This document shows, one piece after another, positions 60,471 to 64,000 of a stretch of 64,000 bases of DNA. Each line of letters starts with the position of its first letter. The stretch's first letter is position 1. Position numbers and translations under genes: made by a program. Origin of the DNA: Vitis vinifera. Taxonomy: Eukaryota; Streptophyta; Magnoliopsida; Vitales; Vitaceae. The notes under the pieces were generated by a model. It did no database searches, was not told the origin of the DNA, and saw only the letters and a program-made list of their open reading frames with translations. The stretch lies in the NCBI RefSeq assembly GCF_030704535.1, contig NC_081818.1, positions 1,005,001 to 1,069,000 on the forward strand. The letters are read 5' to 3'.

Positions 60471-60998
60471 AGATTATGTTCATAAAATACATAATAAAAT
60501 AATTAAGTTAGCGAGATAATAAAGAGATTTAAAGCTTATTATATTCTTTAATATTGAAAACAAAAATAATATAAAAGGGTGTGCATGTGTTAATGAGGTA
60601 CAAATTTTTTAATTAAGTCCTCCATTTTTTTAAAAAAAAAATTTATACTTCAAATAAATTTAACTTCTTATATATATATATATATTAATAAGAAATTTAA
60701 CTTCTTATATTAGAAGTAGATGAAAGCTCTAAATAAAATAAAATAAAAAATCCTTTAAACGAGTGATAACAAATTTCACTCACTTCTTGTTTGTACCATT
60801 CATAATTATTCTAGTGATTTAAAATAAGTTATCAACATTAAATATGAAACAAATTAAATAATAATTAATAAAATTTAACTCATACGCTAATATCTTTACA
60901 TCTTTTAACAAAAGATCTACGAGGTCAAACACAAATGGGCGTTATTTTGATTACCTTCTAGTTTTTTTTTTTTTTTTAACTTTCAAATTTTTTAAGTC

Positions 60999-61212
60999 GT
61001 GTTTGTTTTTTGGTTAAATAAAAAAAATCAAAATATTTAACTTTTTTTATTCAACTAAAAATAACCTATTAATATTAACCAATATGATTAAAGTGAACTT
61101 GTTATTAATATGTTCAATCTAATTATGTTGATTGATATCAACATGTTGCTTTTAGTTAAATAAAAAAAGTCAAATATTTTAACTTTTTCTATTCAGCCAA
61201 TAAACAAATATC
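60999..61212. mobile_element. Fold-back MITE, family 4, copy 1
   Basis: The left arm (tgtttgttttttggttaaat ...) and the right arm, inverted (tatttgtttattggctgaat ...), pair over about 65 bp around a short centre at about 61100. This long imperfect inverted repeat is non-coding. Confidence 0.75.
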
Positions 61213-61665
61213 ACCTTTCTAATTTAGTCAAGCCTTTGATCTTGTTCTATTCTTATCAATTAATGTTCTTATATTATACATCATAAAAATCTATAAATTT
61301 ATCAAAAGTACTTCAAAATAATCCTATTTATACCACATGAAATCCACATAAATGAAATCTAAGACGTTAAGAGTGCATTTCGCAGTGTTTCTATTTGGAA
61401 CACTTTTAAGTGAAAATTCACTATGAAGTGTTTTTAAATGTTTTAATGAGGGTTACTCCCAAATGGACTCAATCTCCTTCAAAGCATATAATGGTAAATT
61501 ATTCCCATTTTCTTGCAGATCAGCTACAATTAAAGTAGTAGTTAATCCCGGGTTCACAATGTCTACGGTTAACCTCAAATTTTTCTAAATTGGCTGCTAA
61601 ATCAACTTACAGATTGGCAGCAAAGGATCCAAAGGAACTGATCTCACCTTAGTAAAAGGAGGGGT

Positions 61666-63359
61666 TTATGTCATTGAACTTGGTGAAGGTGGTTTAGTAA
61701 AATCTTCAGGAGCAGATGGAGGATCCCTAGATTTGCTTGCTACTTCATCAGCTCCCCCTTCACTGTTCATCTCAGCAAAGCTCCTTTTCTTTGATGTGGA
61801 ACCTGAATTCTCCTTTCTATTTTCGTTTTCGTTTTCATTTTCTTTTGCTTTTCCTTTTTCATTCTCTTTTCCTGGCTGCGCTTCAATATTTGGTTCAGGA
61901 AATAATGGAGCTTCACGGCCACTTAATCGACAGAAAACTCGTTCAACTGTTTCGCTTATTTCCTTGCCCAGCCCGTTATTGTCCAGAATCAACTCCCAAA
62001 CTGATTTAGATGCCTTCTCAAGTGCTGGGGTTCTACGCAAAACCAACATGATAATTAAAACAAAATAAAAAGGATTGCTCGTCAACAAATGAAGAGAACA
62101 ATGCACACAAATATAGCATATAATGCATGCTAACCATCTCCCCAGTTTTCATACATGGAGATAGGCTTCAGAAAATAAAGTGAACTGCAGTTTTTGAGTT
62201 TGAAAGAGCAAAAAGAATTAAACAAAGGAAATGAGCACAAATTGAACAAATTGAAAAATACGAATTCATTGACTATAGAGGGTGTAAATAGAAAGAACCA
62301 CAAATTCACCGGTAAAGGTGGTGTTTGTTTTTTTACTTAATTCTAAATAGAACCTTAATGCTTAATAGTGTTAAATATTAGGTTGTTTGTTTTTGTAGTA
62401 TTTTATTTCTATTAAGTATTAAAAAGTAAAGAAAAATCAATATGTTATTTTTTCTATTTAGAAAAAGCTACATATTTTGGCTTTTTCTATTTAGTAAAAA
62501 GTTTATAATAAGTCATAAAAAAGTAGAAAAACAAACAATCTAAATTCTGAAAACAAATTGCTTTCAGTAAAAAGCCAAAAAAGCAAACACCACTTCTACT
62601 TAATGCAAGAGGACTTGTATTAGTTTTGCATCTTCTAGGCAACATTTTTGTGGGGCAATTTGGATTAATCACGATTTGGACACACGTGAGCATGTACACA
62701 GATACAAAAGCATAAACACATTCTTACAAATAATATTCTTTTTATAACACAGAAACCCACTAGCCCTGGTAGGCAGGCCTGTGAAAACCAAGGATATACA
62801 ACTGCTCATCCAAGAGCCATGTGTAGGACTATGTTTTGGCACCAGCTGTATACATCCTATTCCTGTATACTATGAATACACGACTGCGCTACGCACCCAA
62901 GAACCATGTATCAGATAAGCACAGAACTCAAACTGGGGAGATCCCATTCCAAAGGTGCACCACCTAGTTGAGCTGCTCATGGGGTGCTATAACTTCAGAC
63001 CCACTGAGTTTCCTCCTCCAAAATTGGATGCACAGGATTGGTCATCTAGTTAATAAGAGTTTTGAAAGAGAAGATTGCATAAATTCAAAACAGACATGAA
63101 GTTGATCGAAATCTGTCACATAACCACAATATTACAAGTTTGCTATGGAGTGTTAAAAGCCAACGATTATCCTAAACCAGTGGGATCATGCCTATCTTGG
63201 AAAAATATTCAGGAACACAATTAAAAGCCACACCAGAACTTACTCAAGTTCCTGCCGAAGTGCATCAAAAAGCTCCCGCTTGGTCTGTTTCTCTGCTCCA
63301 GGAGTGTTAAGAACTTTACTCTGCTCTGCCATCTTAATAGTGGAATTCTTCAGCTCTTC
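61666..63359 (-). CDS. Unrecognised nuclear-type protein, last two exons (5' part outside window)
   Basis: The penultimate exon is 63244-63359 (acceptor ATAG|GAAGAG, donor CTTGA|GTAAGT) and the last exon 61666-62032 (acceptor CGTAG|AACC). They join in phase 2 and give about 160 C-terminal residues. The sequence includes EELKNSTIKMAEQ, KQTKRELFDALRQELE, a predicted helix ALEKASKSVWELIL and SETVERVFCRLSGREAPLF. A highly charged Lys/Glu/Asn tail follows (KENENENENRKEN), with an SKKRSF basic patch and a Pro/Ser end. The charged tail suggests a disordered nuclear protein. I do not recognise the family. The gene continues upstream beyond the window's right end. The retained-intron reading starting at about 62106 is not preferred. 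Confidence 0.7.
62317..62593. mobile_element. MITE family 4, copy 2, in the intron of the 61666-63359 gene
   Basis: Left end GGTGGTGTTTGTTTTTTTAC and right end, inverted, AGTGGTGTTTGCTTTTTTGG are terminal inverted repeats. Internal words (ctttttctatttag, ttaagtattaaaaag) resemble the fold-back element at 60999-61212. Non-coding, about 277 bp. Confidence 0.75.
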
Positions 63360-63559
63360 CTATCACAAAGAAAAACACATGTATTGAAATTATTACTTGG
63401 AAACCCATAATCAAACAGTAATGCTTCAAGTATTGCTACATTTTTTGAATCCTTAAACATAAATACTATGAATCATCACTCTGCTTTCATTTTTTGGCCT
63501 TTTTAATTAATTAGCAAGTATATTTGAGGTTGGCAAAGGAAGAGAATTGGCGAGAAGCC

Positions 63560-63930
63560 CAAACATAGTTTTAAAAGGTGAAAGCCGCACCTAAGGTGCA
63601 AAAGTCTCCTATGACTTAGGCATAAGATGAAGCACAAGACGAATGCTTAAGTGAAGTGAGATCTGACCTGAGATGTGTTTTAATTTTATAAAATATGATC
63701 CAAAATCCAATCTCATCAACAAAAAACTTAAGATTCCAAACATTAAAAATAAGCATTCAATAAAAAATAATGAAATTATATAAATTTCAATATACAATTA
63801 GAAATTTTAAGAATAAAAGTATTTAAAGAAAAGGTAAAGTAGACAAGGCACATCTCTCCAATAAGGCTCACATATTGGCAAGTGAGGACCTACAACTAGG
63901 GTGTGGTTGCACCTTAAGTCCAATCACACC
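63560..63930. repeat. Possible dispersed repeat with CACCTAAGGTGC-type ends
   Basis: Starts with GCCGCACCTAAGGTGCAAAA and ends near GGTTGCACCTTAAGTCC, partly inverted, around AT-rich filler. It lies upstream of the exon at 63244-63359, within an intron of the same gene. The element type is not identified. Confidence 0.4.
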
Positions 63931-64000
63931 TTTGACAACTATGAGCCCAAGATTTGCACTCTACTATGCCATTCCATTCACAAAGAGTCAATGGAGTACA

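Overview
The window is nuclear DNA of a flowering plant. The protein-coding genes have GT-AG introns, the intergenic DNA is very AT-rich and full of short transposon remnants, and all recognisable proteins are plant families (nicotianamine synthase, group S1 bZIP, P-type PPR, plant mitochondrial Lon). A chloroplast petB fragment is also integrated. Gene structure and repeat style fit a woody eudicot such as grapevine (Vitis); that name is an inference, not something the sequence proves.

Layout. 223-1149(-): intronless nicotianamine synthase. 1.4-9.4 kb: intergenic, repeat remnants only. 9408-13318(-): two-exon gene for a small membrane-anchored protein of unknown function, with a 3.2 kb intron holding a 5'-truncated LINE and a perfect hairpin. 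13.4-18.0 kb: MITEs, an LTR-like block and a split minisatellite. 18091-19260(-): bZIP53-like S1 bZIP with TATA box, 5'UTR intron and an upstream ORF for the sucrose-control peptide. 20.4-22.8 kb: a diverged tandem duplication of about 1 kb with no clear gene. 23123-24952(-): intronless P-type PPR protein. 25-27.2 kb: very AT-rich spacer. 27252-39333(+): complete 20-exon mitochondrial Lon protease (978 aa, all exon phases consistent), with one GC-AG intron and several retroposon or DNA-transposon insertions in introns.

39.4-53.4 kb is a gene-poor transposon graveyard. It holds a Harbinger-like element carrying a captured coiled-coil fragment, at least three MITE families (one nested in another), a seemingly perfect 289 bp tandem duplication, and G-box-containing tandem repeats. 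53459-57020(+): six-exon gene of a plant-specific family (733 aa, probably TRFL8-like). 58.4-61.2 kb: a MITE, a 1.2 kb non-autonomous copia-like element with two LTRs, the plastid petB insertion directly after its right LTR, and a fold-back element. 61666-63359(-): the last two exons of an unrecognised gene whose 5' part lies outside the window.

The genes are independent nuclear loci, not an operon or cluster. I found no CRISPR, phage or tRNA/rRNA gene and no convincing new multi-gene system. The most functionally interesting element is the peptide uORF controlling the bZIP. The other notable items are structural: the nested and tandem repeats, the GC-AG intron, and the petB insertion that keeps an unedited RNA-editing codon. 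All splice sites were read by eye and checked for phase.
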